Counted from the stretch's first letter, positions 40,801 to 55,800 are shown. The stretch is 64,000 bases of DNA from Bolinopsis microptera (GCF_026151205.1 NC_087076.1:6128902-6192901), one strand, 5' to 3'. Notes: generated by a model from the sequence alone, not told the origin. Numbers and translations are program-made.

Positions 40801-43800
40801 ACGTTACAAAATAAAAATAAAAATCTCGGGAAAAAAAGAGGGATATTATTATTAAGAACATGACTAACAATGACAGCCAGGAGGTTCACTAGTGGTTCAC
40901 ATTCTCTCCACCTAATTGTTACCTGTTTAAAAGCCTGGAGGACCTCCTGTCTCTGGGAGAAGTGTCTGAGGAGAAGTTGGAGAGCCCCGGACACCAGGTC
41001 CAGGTAGTCGTGCATCGCCAGATGAAGGAGGACCCGGAGGAAGGTTTTACCCTGGCATCCGTCCAGATCTAACTCGGGACAGTTCTCACTGGTGGAGACG
41101 CGGGTTTAGTTTAGGGAAACAGAGTGGACCGTTCAGAAGATACTAGAAACGAAAAACATCTGATTATAGAAACCATTGTACTTTTATTGTACACATTACT
41201 TACCTTTCGAATATCTTTTCGGCTTCTGGAATTATGGAACTCATACCAATGTCGAACGCTGAAAAAAAGAACTTGTTACTCATAAAGAAAATACAATTTG
41301 CGAAGTATTATCATGAACCTACTTTACATTCAAAAATTGTGAAGACTGAGGTATAAACACAATGTTTCAGCTTCTTAGTCCAGACACCAGGGTCGCTGTG
41401 TTAATAGTTCACGATTCAAGAAGAGTAGATGATAATTGGGATCGTTGATGGTCACCAGGAATCGTCCGTGTGAAGATTGCTTATTGAATTTAAAATAATT
41501 GAGCTTATGCCAAATTTAATTTTGGAAATTATAAGTTGGTGGTGTCTTCTTTTCGTATAGAATGGAATAAGATGTTTCTTGAAACTTTTCTTGTCAATTC
41601 AAATTTAATGATTTCAGAACAACATCGAACAAGAAAAACATGTCAGACATTTTGCCAATTAATCATAATATAATCACGAAATTATTTTTTAACTAAGTTC
41701 AAATCATCAAACATCACGGTAGTTTGTGTGCGTGTTAAGTTGTACCAAAGATATTTAAATCAAAAGCTTTTAATCCTGTAATTTCTAAAAAAATTAAAAA
41801 ATTATGCATCTTTTATTTTTTCAATATTCGTTTCAAATTGGGTTCTTGTGAACGTGCCTGAATCGCTCATCACCATCACTTGTACTTGTTCAACAAAGTC
41901 AACTGTATTAACCATCTTCGGAGATTCAGAACCATGTTGAGATATTTCAACTTCGTGGCTTGAAGAAATTGAATTTTCATCAATAACTGCAACCACAAGG
42001 TTGGGAACTTTAGATTTCCCTTTAGAAGCCCTGTTCCGCAACTTGTCAACCAATGGAACCGGTTTAACAGGTACACTGCGAGGAAGTGTCTGCATTGGGA
42101 TTGAATCTCCTGTAGACTGGTTAGACATCGCAAGAGTTGTATTCAAAGTGGCTTGTCCTGGTCTAGGTCTACGCCTGAATCTTACGCACATTTTTGATAA
42201 AAGGTCACCAACAGTGGTGTCATACAACAGAGGGTTTATGACGGAGTTAATTGGAAGGATGAGGGTCGAAAAGAACGGATAGAGGTTGGAGAGCTCCAAA
42301 ACTTTGGTGTAGTGAAGAACGCAAATCAGAATGAGAGGGATCCAGCAACAAAAAGTCTGTCAGGATTATGAGCGAAATCTTTCGTTGCAGCTTTTGATTT
42401 CTTTTCTGCATGTCTTTGTTTCCAACATTGTTCGAAACACTTTTCGTAGATTGAGCAGAGAAGAAGTGAATGAAAATGTAAGAAACAGTGATGATGACAA
42501 AGCACATGAAATTGAATCCAAGGATGGCCCAGATGAAGCTTGCTTGTGGATCGTCGTTGTCAGCAAAAAACTTGAAAAGACAAACGCCGTCATTGCCATA
42601 AAAGTGCTGTTTCTTTCCAACCACATCAGAATAAGAGCTGAACATATCACGGACTAAAGGTCTTATTTTGTCCCAGCTGGCCCATTTGTCAGGCCAGGTC
42701 TGAACACTAAAATATTCACTCAAAATGGCCAGATGTTCTTTTATGTTCGGAGCACCAATGAACAAGGGAACGTCTTCATAGTACAAACCATTCACGAAGA
42801 AATCTTCGAACATATCAAATAACGGTGCCACCGCGATGAGTATTGAAATGGTAATAATCCCGATGACAAGGGCCAGCAGCTTCATCCGCGTTTTCATCGA
42901 CAAATGGCGAGGTGCAAAGACGGATCGTATGCCAAGAAGTCGAGAAATGCTGAGAACAGTCATTGATATGAGCGATATTTCAGATCCGAAAGAGCTCATC
43001 ACACCTAGGGTTGCACACTGCCAGCTCGTTAACCAGGCAAACTCAGACTTACAATACATTAGCCTGTCATTGTTCAGCCTGTATTGTGTACTGATCACAC
43101 CTATAGCCACTAGATAAATTCCCATCAAGAAGTCCCCACTGAGATGAAAAATATCAGCAATTTGTTCATCATCGCAGCTGCAGATTTAGTTCCCTCTGAA
43201 TTCATAGATAGATTTTACGATGATGACAAAGTTTGCAAGGCAGGCCAAAACGCCAATAATCCATGAAATTATGATGAGATATATTTGGTCCACTATGTCC
43301 TTAGTGCATTCGTCGTTACATTCATCACTCAGGTCAAGGCAGTCTGGACGACCGTCACATTTACTAGATCTCGGAACGAAATCTCCATTACGGCACTGGA
43401 AATTGTTGTTACAAATTTCTTCGTCCGATTCGTCGCCGCAGTCATTGACCAGGTTGCAAACTTTACTGTACTCGACACAGAAACCGTTATCGCAACGAAA
43501 AAAGTTGTTCTGCACATGCACGTTACCTTTCTTCGAGACGATAAACGCTTTGGATGTGGTAAGTAAGTCATTATTCAAAGCCATAACATGGCTAATCGTA
43601 GGAGTGTCTTCAATATTAGAGCAGGATGTTGGGTCTCCAAGCGGTGTCAGTGGGCAAGGTGACTTGACACACTGGTCACTACAGCTGAGGTAAACGTAAA
43701 GTTCACCAAACACGCTCCCACAGTCTATCCCTCCGATCTCGGTCGGCGTATAGTCTCCTGACTCACACCTAGAAGAGGAAACGGATGAGCAAACTCCTCT

Positions 43801-46800
43801 TCAACACACCCACCTTTTAAGAAATTCAAATCCCTGAGTCCTGGCAAACAGTAACTGAGGTCCTTAGTATTATTTTCATCTTCATGAACCTTTGAGAAAA
43901 CCACAGCCACATTTCTTGATACCTCGCATATACGATTTTCATTCCCGCAGCTCTCTATTCTATCACACACATAGGACAAATCAATGTAAGTTCCAGACGC
44001 GAAACACTTGAACGAAGCGAGGTCCCGGGCAGCGCAATCTTTCTCTTTTTGTACCCGCCGCATCTCATTACCAGTGCCACAGGTTTTGGGAAAATTAACG
44101 TCAACCTCATCACTGCCATCCTCACAGTCCTCTACACCATCAAAGACCCAACTGTAGGGAATCATACGGTCCCGATACCCTTTGCCAATGAATTTCCTTC
44201 TGCAAGTGAACTGTGAAGTCATCTTCTTGCAGAGCATCCTGTTTTCATCCGCGCTCCCATTACAGTCGTCGATACCGTCACAATTTTGATGCTTGTGGAT
44301 TGTGCATTTTGATTCAGGTGAATCGCACAACTTATCAACGCCGTCATCACACAGCGGTGGCATCGTTAAACTGCGATCAGTACACACGAAATGAGAGGAC
44401 ACAGTAACAGGCTGGGCCTTTTTAGAGCACTGTAAAACCTGGAGTGTCATATCTGCGCAGTTGTATTGCGAATGGAAATCATCTTATCACATACTTTTCC
44501 AAACAGTTCACTTTCGACAGAACATCTGTTTAATTCATTCAAACCTATCTTTTGATCTGTATTTGAATGTTTTGATCTGTGGCAAGAGTCGAATTGGTCA
44601 CCCTCATCCAGGCAGTCCAGTTCATCATCACCATGGAGGCAATCCATAACACCGTCACAAATCCAAGTGGGGGGCACCACTCTCGAAACAGATCTGACCT
44701 CCAATGATCCTTCAGAGAAAGCATAAGGGTGGTCACACTTTGTGCCGTACTGATAGTCATTGCAGTCACTTTCATCGTCACACCAAGCACAATCACACAC
44801 ATTGTTGCACTTGTCATCTTCTTTGTAATGTATTGACCCGGAATTGTAGCACAGTATTTCATCAGTCTCAGAGGAGTCTTCACAGTCAGTCTCATCCACT
44901 TCAGAATTGTCACAATCAAGTTTTCCGTTGCAGCGGGTGGATAAGATCATTGCGTTTCCACTTTTGACCTCAAAGCCTGCCTGACAGACATAAGAACTGC
45001 AAGAGATATTGCTGCTAACAAAGATTTCTTCATTCTCACAGCCCAAAGGCCGATGACCACACACCTGATAAAAGGAAGGGTCATTTTTACAGAAATCCGA
45101 GAAACGAGTTGAATGACAACTGGTCTCCAAAACACTGTAGTACAGGTCACTCCTCGGACATCGGTACACCAGCTTCGTAGGCACGTCTGGGTGTTTGCAT
45201 TGTGTTTTCAGGTAGCCATTCAAGTGGATATCTTCGCAATTATCTGCATTATAGCCACACCAAAGGTTGACTGCCTCTTCTTCTTTGCAGTCATGATTTC
45301 TGTAGTTGTACGAGGGGCAATCTACATCCACTCCAGGATTGCACTCGACATCGTCCAACAGGAAAACGTATCCCTCTTTCAAAGTCGCGTCTGATATAAA
45401 CGGTTCATACATGTTGTTGGAAAATGCATCAACTTTATGAAAGCCCATGTACCGGCAAATAGAGTCGGCCGTTTCCAAAGACATATCATCATCACAGACA
45501 ATTCCCATCCTGGATTTGGTCTCGGACTCAGGTGAGTTCTCCCACCGCAATTCCGCAACTAGCAGACCAGCAGCCATAGAGAAGTCCTGAGTTGACTTAG
45601 CGTGAACGTCAGACATGAGGTGAAAGTGCAAAGTGTGCTCCTGATCATTATAACCACACCTCAGAAGTATATCTTGGTCGTGAGAACAGATGCTGGGTTC
45701 TCTAACTATGTAGTCACATGAGGAGTTCTCAAAGCACCTGACTTCATCAATTATGATTTTTGTGTCGATGAAATCATTTCCATCGTTAAAATGGATCAAT
45801 CCTACGTTGAGTTCAAAGCCTACGAAGTAATCGTATCCCATTTTTTTGCACAGAACATCTCCTGACGACACATTAAAGTTTTTTCCACAGATTGTGCCAG
45901 ACATTTTAGCTCCTTCCAGAATGTAACTCCCGGACAAGACACCGTAGTATTCAACTAGATCCATTTCATCATCTCTCAGTGTGTAAGAAACTTCCAAGGG
46001 AAGCCGCTCGTGATAGCACTTAGTTGTGAACATGCTGACTTTTTCCCCACATTTCTCGAAGTTGGTAGAGCAATCTTCTAATCTTGAGTTAACTGATGGA
46101 CAAGCAAAAGTCGTAAAGCAGTTGTCAAGTAGGAAGTTTGGAATATATTTTGAATCGAATCCATCTGTATCCAACGCTCCTGAGTATCCTAACGATTTGC
46201 AGGCTATATAAGCGAATATTTCTATGGAGTCCACGTTTAGAGTTTCCCTATCGCCAACGACAAAATTCTGATGTTCACCAATATAGTTTCCATTAAAATC
46301 ATGATTCGTCACCATCTGTATCAGTGACCGCTGAGATTCTTGGCCTGGCGTTTGAATGATGCCTTCTTTTTCATCATACATTTTCAACTCGTGATGGTGT
46401 TTAGTACAGACGATCTTTAGTTTAAGTTTAGGGTGATAATTATCTCCTGATGGTAGATCAAAAGTACACAAGTCTAGAGATTCTGATCCTTTTGAGCAAT
46501 CGTAAGACATAGCTACCACTTCATAACTGTTAGCATACTCTCGCTCATAATCAACAGAAGAGTGTAAAGGTATATCATCAAACCCAGAGAATGCTTTGCA
46601 AAGGGATTTAGCAGTATCAATGGCAGTATAATCATTGGCTAAATAAAAGCCACCATTCTTGTTCTCCGTCACTTTTCCATCTGGTGCTAAGATGCTGTAA
46701 GAAATGGTCGGCCTAATTTCAACTTGCCAGGGTGAAATTTGATTAAACCTGTCATTTCGTACATTAACATTTAAAAGATTGGTGGAACAGTTAACTTTTA

Positions 46801-49800
46801 TACCAGAGCATATGTCCGCTGACACAGGATACTGAAGATCGTACCCACAGCGTTCACTTCCTGTTGCTTCAGAGCACCGTGATGAAATCATCACCCAGTC
46901 CACAGCAGAGATATTATATACAATCGTATATTCTGTAAACCCTCTTTCAAAGCCAATTTGTTTACAAGCTGTGGAAATCACATCATCATCATGATCACTG
47001 CTAAGTAAGGCTGTTAAAGATACCGGACCAGTCCCATTTCTGAACGTCACCTGAAGAACACCAGACAAACTTGGTACTGCAGCAGATTCGAGACCGTGAT
47101 CCCAGAAGCTGAACTCAAGTTCAGGGTCATGACAAAGCAATTTGATAGCACCTGATTCACACTCCGTAATATATCTTATGGTACATCCACCTTCTCCTGA
47201 GCAACCAGACAAATCAGCCCACAGTTGAAATCCTTCCATGCCTCCGGTCACTATTTCGTATTGATTTTCAGAGCTAAAAAAGCCGAACCACTCACAGAAT
47301 GTATGAATCACCTTTTCATCACCAGTTGTAGTTGTACTGCAGATTGGAATGTGTAGGGAGGTATTCTCAAAATCACGATAAGCCGAAACGAACATGATAC
47401 CGTTATTATTCACCTCCACTGAGTCGGAGTAAAGATAGAGTTTTGTAGGAATGAGCTCGGGTAAACAATCTAGGAAGTATGCATATGGGCAGGTTAGATC
47501 GTTCGATCGCTGAAACCGGCAGTAGTTCTCCTCCATGTCACAGAGAATTTGTGAAACATTTCCCTTCGCTGTCATTGATTTAATAACATTTTGATAGGGA
47601 CCTTTAGCAGAAGTATCAATTGCACTTAGCCCGTAGCCAGTGCTTAATCCCATGAGATCACAGAAATAGTTTGCAAAATCTCTTGCCACAGAATCATCAT
47701 GTGGCGCACAAACCAGTCCAATCACTTCCTCGGAGTAGTTGATAACCATCAGACCATTATATGATGCCAGGCCTCCTTCTTTATCTACAAGGCCGAGTGG
47801 TCCAGTCTTTTCCTTCATGCATTCAACGTAATATACGTAAGTTAATACAGTTTCGATGAAATTGAACGTGCAGTTGGATTGAGAGGTGCATTCATCAAAT
47901 TCGAGGATACCATTTTCTTCGTATAAGTTGTGATCATCCAGTTCACTGAGGAAAACCTTTCTCTGCTTATACGCTTTTGGGTACCCTAACGAGAAGCAAA
48001 CACGATCAGCATCTGAAACTGAATCCAATCGAACAGCCCAGAGTGAATTGTTACTTTTTCCTTCATAAAGAATAGCCTGAACGTAACCAAAATGGGAATC
48101 TGTGGGTTGTACAGTGTTATCCGTAAGTCTAAAAACCAATCCGGAACACACCAAAAAAACATCTTCAGAGTGATCACAATCATGGTTGGTCGTGTAATGG
48201 CATTCTGAGAATGTAGGTACACGGTCAATGCTCAGCTTGGGGCACTGAACTTCATCCAGTACAATGTCATACTCATGATTCTGCTCTGGACTGGGTGTTC
48301 CTCTGTTAGGTGTAGTTGTACGGTGATAGTTTGTAGAAGGCTTTTTTGTAGGGGTCTTTCTTGTTGAACGTCTCAATGTAGAACTGGAATCATCATAAAG
48401 GATATTATCGTTTATGCTGGGGATATCGAAAGTTGAGGGCGCCTCTGTAATAGATGTGGCACGGCGTGCGCGCCCGTAACTTGTGGCACGGCGTGCGCGC
48501 CTGTAACTTCCTACTTCACTGTACCACCTTGTGTTGTAAGATGCAGAGTAAAAGAATCCCATCTCCTGGCAAATTATGTTGGCAGCTGAATCTGTGAAGG
48601 AATCATCACACACCGTTCCAGTTTTGTTTCCATTACTTTCGGAGTTGTGGAGTGTAGCTAACAACAGGCCATGGTTTACAATTCCACTGTGCGATTCGTT
48701 GCCGTCGAGCGAAAATTGAATCGAAAGTTTGGGATCGGTCGAGTTGTCTGAAGAGGTGCAGTTCAAAACCAATATTTGCTCTATTGGGCAGTTGCCAAAA
48801 GTGACTTCACATTCACTGAGCCGAGTGGCAAAGCTTGGGTCACACTTAATGTTAGAGATGAATATGATGTGTTTCAAAGAGTCAACAAAAAAGTTGTCTA
48901 AGAAGTCTTGTTCAAAAATGGATCCTAAGTTGGTGTAGGAATCAGAACCACAAAAAATACCAGTAGCTGTCCATGTATCAACTCCAGAACAAATTAAAAT
49001 AGTCTCAGGTTCGTCATCGTTCAGGGGTGAGAATTGTTTGTTCCCTTTGTTAACACCAACAGCAATCTCCCAGTCCTTTAATACTTCCTCATCTTTAAAC
49101 GATTCTGCTACATTTTGTGTCACGAATTCAATGTCTTTCTCTAAATCTACACATGACAGCAGCTGTACATACTGAACACTACAACTGGTAAAGCTGACAT
49201 CTTCATAACAATAACTGTCATCATTAAAATCAACACCACTGCAGGGCTTTGCGTTGAAGACAGAAGTTTTAGCTAACATCCCAAGAGTCGAATATGCACT
49301 TCTTGGATCGTCTCCCAGCGTTGCATAAGCAGCAACCGCATCAAAATTATTATACTTGCAGATTCCATTCAACTTCTCTTTCGAGAGGACCTCATTGCAG
49401 ACGAGACCGTGCTTCGTGAGACCATCTTCGTCCTTGTATTGAACAGTAACAGCAAACAAGGGAGAAATTTCCAGATAATCCGAATCGTCTTCAAAGTCAA
49501 AGATTGGGAAAATGCTGAAGAAAAAAGAGTCCTTATACATTGCCCTGCTGCACTTGATCTTTAAAAAGTGGCGCAAATTGCAGGCACTTTCGTTGGATTC
49601 ATCGAAGAAGCTGTAAACATCTAAAGAAAATCCGCCACCGTCAAATCCAACATGTTTCTGGAACTCGATAGGTATGCAGATACTAGTCTGAGAAATATCT
49701 TCAGTTAGGGTGACAAATGATATTGAATCCAAATCCATATACTCAAACTTGCTACAAAGTATTGTGTCAATTCCCATGGAAGAGATTGCAGCTGTAATTG

Positions 49801-52800
49801 TCTCGATATCGTCATTGTTTATACTGTTTGCACCATTTATGTAGGGATAAAGGATCTGATCAGCAACAGGGCCGTTCTCCAGCACCAAGATTCCCTCACC
49901 ATCCACATAACCTTCCAAACTTTTCAAGTTCCAATCAAACAAAGAAGCCCATTTCTCTGTGCTAGCACTGCAAGTCACGATAAAGAATCCCATGCAAACC
50001 TCTTTGTCATCAAGACGGTCAGCCCTGCACCTGTAGTCAACTTCGGAGCAGGAAACTTTGTAAAAGAAAGAAAAATGCAGCTCTGCGCCCTCTTGCCCAT
50101 AAGAAGGTTGAAAAGATTCAACTTTGCTGTATCCTAATTCTGTGCATGCTGCCACTCCTATGAGTATGTCACTGTGACTATAAGACTTTGGATCAAAGCA
50201 AGCAATACCATGTTCTTCTTCATCTTCGGTAACGGACACTGTTATCATCCCACGTACAATGAGATCTGTAAGCTCAACTGGTATATGGTCATTTTCTCCT
50301 TCTACTTCATCAAGACCAAAATGAACAGCTGGGTCTTCAGGAATGCAAATCAGGACCATGTCGTAGAAGTGATCGTGCTGGTAAGAGAACAAGTCTTCTC
50401 CGATATAAATGGAACACGTTGTGTCAATGCACCTGACAGGATGTGCAGTTAGGACTCGAAGTTTGTTCACGAACTCAAAATCATTTCTTCCGCGTGCAGG
50501 TTCAGCAGCTAGGAAACCTTTAGGGTTTCCAGCACCAACACACATACCATAATTTTGGTATTTTCCTAGCGGATCCCAAAGGATGGTTCCTTCGACTTCA
50601 AAAAACAACTCCGTGTTTGTAAGCGCCATTGTTCCTATGAGAATCCCATAGGAAGAGTCAGAGGTGGTAGTTGTATGATTTAGAGAGGTGGTGTTTACAG
50701 AGCTTATCTGGATACTCACTTCAACCTCACCATCCAGTCCTCTGATGCCAATCTGGGAATCATAAACACACTCCATGACCACATCCTGGCTGTGAGCGCA
50801 TGCTGTGTTCCTCTTTACCAGACACTGGTCAAAGGACCGTGAGTACACCTGGCACTGCACTTGCTCATACAACACCCTGACGTCTAGCAGCTTCAGTTGG
50901 GCTGTGTGCCAGAACCCCATGTTAGCCTTGAACCCTGATGCCATGTGGAAGTCGAGCTCTCGGCACACGATATCCGCTGCATGGAGATCGAATTCATCAG
51001 CACATACTGTACCGAAAGCCTGGTCATCCTGACCGGGGTTCTCCACCACCACCAATAGCCCGTGTCTTACATCGCCTCCTGGAGTCTTGGTGTTCCTTCC
51101 CTGGTTGTCCCATAACTCAAACTTGTATTCAGCTGCTTGAGTTAACTTTAAGGTGAGGTGGAGAGTTGCCCAAATCAGAGCAGTGAAAAAGCCTGAGAGT
51201 TCACTCTTCCTTGACATTTTTCTTCACTAGAATTCTTTGATCATTGTAGCTGCAACGATAAGCAAGTTTACTTCAGCAATGATGATTGTGATTCAAAGGC
51301 AAATATATACAAAGAGTGCTATTATTTAAAGTTTCTCAATCATGTAATGTATCTCAAACGGGAAATGTAATAGGAGAGTCGGAAGATAAATACGACTAGT
51401 AACTTTGTCACTGAGAAACTTGTGATATTCAAGCATAAAACCACAACAACAATTCCAATCAAACAACAGTTCCAAATAATGTACGATGCATATTCTGGTT
51501 CCAAACCTTACGACAAAATACTGATATTGTCACAACTATAAGTATATTTTCTAGGTGCGTCTACTTAATGTTAAGGGTGGAGATATTGTCACAACTATAT
51601 TCTCTAGGTGCGTCTACTTAATGTTAAGGGTGGAGATATTGTCACAACTATATTTTCTAGGTGCGTCTACTTAATGTTAAGGGTGGAGATATTGTCACAA
51701 CTGTATTCTCTAGTTACGATTACTCAGTAAATTAAATAAATGTAAATTAAACCTTATTATATATAAAGCGAGACTGACACAATGACAATAACTTTAACAC
51801 GATTTTTCCGCGAAAACCGTGAGAGATATCTGATATAATATTGTTGAAACTTTTTCGGCTGGGTCGAATGCTTTTATGACCACGGTCTTTTGACCAGTAT
51901 GAAGAAATGAAAAATGTACCAAGAAAAATATGTCAAAATCACTAAATAAATAAGTATCGTTGTTTCTTGACACCGCTTTAGATTTAAATGGGTTCCTGCT
52001 AAAACTTTACTTTTATATAAAGCTCAAGTCAACGAAAACTATTTCTGGCCTGACGCCATGGCAAATTTCGCTTTTTGCTGTATCATGATACAGACTTCTG
52101 GATAGGTGAAACATAACCGCAATTAAAATATTAATTGTGAAGAAAATTAAGCATCAACTTTTAGAGATCCTTATATTTTGAGTTCTTTACACAATGACAA
52201 AGACGTTCGGTAAAATGGGTAAATTATCTTCTGGAGCAATGGCGAAACGAATGCTCCGATACCCCCGCTATGTCGACAAAGATTTCTTGCAAATGGATTA
52301 AGAATTATATAATTACTTCAGTTACGGACAAGAAATGGATTCGGTAATTAAAGAAAATGAGTTGTTTCGATTCTGTCCTCACTATAAAATATTCTATAAT
52401 CAGGACAAATAGTCACGGTTGAGTAAAAATAGCAGCTGCCAGTGCCCTAATCATAAAATATATTGAAATCAGAAGATTTAGTCATGTTCTGTAAATGATA
52501 ACAGCTGCCTTCATCATAGTACATGACGTACTAAAATCAAAAGAAAAAGCCCTCTCATGAACATATTGTTTTGATTCTGTCCTCACTATAAAATATTCTA
52601 TAATCAGGACAAATAGCCACTGTTAATTACAAAATAGCAGCTGCTGGTGCCCTAATCATAAAATATATTAAAATCAGAAGAAATAGTCATGTTCAGTAAA
52701 TGATAACGTTGCCTTCATCATAACCTGTAACCACAGGACCCATCCTAGGTATCTAGGATCTAACCGAATCAACCATCGTTGACTCTCCCTGTATCCTAAT

Positions 52801-55800
52801 CTAATCTAGATGACCCAAATCAACCATCGCTGATTCTCCCTATAACGACATGCCCCAATCCGTGCTCACCAGGATCCAACCGTAACTGGTCCTGGTCTCT
52901 TCTGGTCAGTCATCAATGACCCTCTATCGAATAGGGCAAACTCAATCTGACCTTTTTGACCTTTCCACCGGACCTTATATAATGTTCAGTTCCTAGTTCT
53001 ACCTACCGCCCCTCCCTTCGAGAAGGTTCCTGATACCCAGGTGTTACTTAGGTGTTACTTAGGTGTTACCCAGGTGTTACTCAATTAATCCAGATTTTGA
53101 GCCTCACCAAAACTCAACCAACTTTACTTGGTCAACCCTGCTCGCATATTAATATGCCCTTATTAACATACCACGCAGCTTGCTACAAACCAAGTCTAGA
53201 CTCTAGACCTCCCGAGAAACGCGGCCCCTTGCTCCGATCCTAACTGGAGGATTGGTTACACATCGGAGGATGAGTCACACCTATGCTGGCTTCCAGAAGA
53301 ATTATTCTATCAATTGCTAAGATTATAAATCTATAATATAAAACTTAACTTATCTTCATCAATAATAGTAATACTACAAATAGTCACGGCTTACTAAATT
53401 GTGATATATGCCTATAATTATGTAATTATATAATTATATAATTATGTAATTATTTAATTATATGATTACAACTGTGTTTTTATCTAGCAAAAGGGCTCTA
53501 CTAGCTGTTGCTAGGAGCATTATTATATATTATAATTATAGGGTAAAACTGCTTCCCCAGCTGAGAAGTTATGAGCAAAAACTGTTTTGTGTTTTGGTCA
53601 TGTGAATTGTGAAATGCCAACTTCTGATAACTGTAAAAAACAGTAAAAAGTGTGCAATTTCTTTCATTAAGACAATTTACTAAAATATAGAACAAATTTT
53701 GATCTACACTTTTTTGATGTGGTACATTTTAATCTAATCAGCTAATATTCTATTCGTAAAGTTTTGAATAACCAATTCCTAGACAACATATTATACGCGT
53801 ATTAGAAAGTTGTTGTTGCGTTTTATTCTCTTATCAATGAACAAACCTAAATAATGAGAACTTATCATGTTCTTTAAATATAATATATTCAGCGTTCTAC
53901 TGGTATGTCAGATGAATATTAGAATGTTGTTACGTACTTATTGTAACAAGTGGTACCACATTACGCTCTACTCGACAAACCATGTAGCAGGAAAATTTCA
54001 AGCCAAATTATTCACCAGCTCAAGACCGAACACGAACAGTAAAGCACGCTGATGAAAAAAAAGAAAAAAAAACAATAGACTGCTCCTTAAATCATCGCCT
54101 CCCTAATTGTCTCCTTAATTAGCACTTGCTCCAGTACTGAGCACATGGCTATCGGTTACAGCTGATGAGCTGGGCTTTAAAGGATTATATGTAGACAGTA
54201 AACAAATGCTAATGTGCGGGGTAATTGTGAGAACAATGACTACGTCTTCGTGGAGGAGGGGTAGTCCTCAGATCTTGAGTAAACATGCATCACTACTCAG
54301 GGGGGGGGGGGGGGCAGTCCTCAGATCTTGAGTAAACATGCATCACCATTCAGGATAAGTTTTATTCTACTGAAATAAGCTCAATTTAAGGGACAATTAA
54401 GGGACTGTCACGCGTTGAATTGATGGATATCATTGCGTAAGAGTTAAGACTGGCACGAAATAAGCCACTAATCAACCAGCGGTACAACAGCTGGCCTTTT
54501 CCATATAAAACACCTTCATAACATTAAATTAACTTCAGTGAATACGAGCCATGCAGGAAACAAAGAAAAAGGCGTCCGGTGTGAAGCTCTCTGACACGTG
54601 AAACCTGTGAAAGCACACCACATGTCCAGTGTGAAGCTCTGAAAACCAGTGAAAGTAAACCATATGTTCGGAAACAAACTTCATCTCGTCTACACTTTTC
54701 TCGTGTGAAATCATTAGGCGGTATGTAATGAACTGGTCCAAGCGAGAACGACAGTTGAGAGTTTAGAAGGGTCATAAATGTGTCGTTTCAGAGAAGAGAC
54801 GAAACTTAGGATACTTGAGCTGGTCCGTGGTCGATCTCAATGGGTATAGGACACTGCGGCGGAAGTCACTGCGGCGGTGTACAGTCCGGCGGAGGACGGT
54901 ACAGCGGAGGACGGTACGGCGGTACTTTCCAAAAAGGTTGGACGGTACGGCGGATCACATGACACCCACTTTACTTTGGACAGTAAGGCGGCACTAAAAA
55001 CTGTACCTATAAGACAGACCTAGCACTGCTAATATAACAAAATCGACTAGCTTTAAAAAGATATATTTTCATCTTCGTTACTTCGAAATTAATTTTAATT
55101 AAAATTAAATTGGATAAAGTTTGATATATACATTGTGATTGCTAAGAACAGTTCTTGTTCCACTTTCTGGTTCGTATCAGATCGCGTCTGGTCTGCACAA
55201 CTGTGGTTAAGCGAGTGCATGATGAGCTTGTTACGGTGAGATCTCATATCACTGCGCCGAGATGCAATGGGTAATAACAAGGGCATGAGAACACGTCACG
55301 AGGGATCGCATCCAGGAATCTGATCAACCGTAGCCAAGAAGAGAGGTTGCTCAGTGAAACGTAGATAATGATAGAGGCAAACAGTATATAAAGCGGATCA
55401 AAGTTGAGGAGAGTATCTCATTAGCACTACCATCTCCAGTACTGCAACACTACAACAGCAACAACGATGTTCGATGAAGATATTAGATACGGCGAAGGTG
55501 GTCAGAGGGAGAACTGCTAACAGTTCCAAAGATAGAAAGCCGACTCTGGATGGACGACAGGCTTGGAGGTGCGTGAAGAAGAACGACAGATGCAAGGGAC
55601 GACTCTACACCCTCAACGGATCCCTGGTGTCAGTCACCCAGCCTCACAACCACAGTGCCGACATAGCTGACTGCGAAGTCCGAGAAACCCTCTCCCAAGT
55701 CCACGATCTGGCTGCGACTACGATTACTCAGAACCCCAGAATCTACTGCTCCGTTACTGGCTGGCTGTCCCAGACTGCTCGCTTCCTCCTCCCCAGTGAA

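Noticed and set aside
43129-43200. In-frame reading through the TAA at 43186 between TM1 and TM2
   Set aside because: The direct frame gives a polar [13 protein letters not shown] segment. The shifted frame gives [16 protein letters not shown], a proper TM2, so two opposite frame changes fit better than stop read-through.
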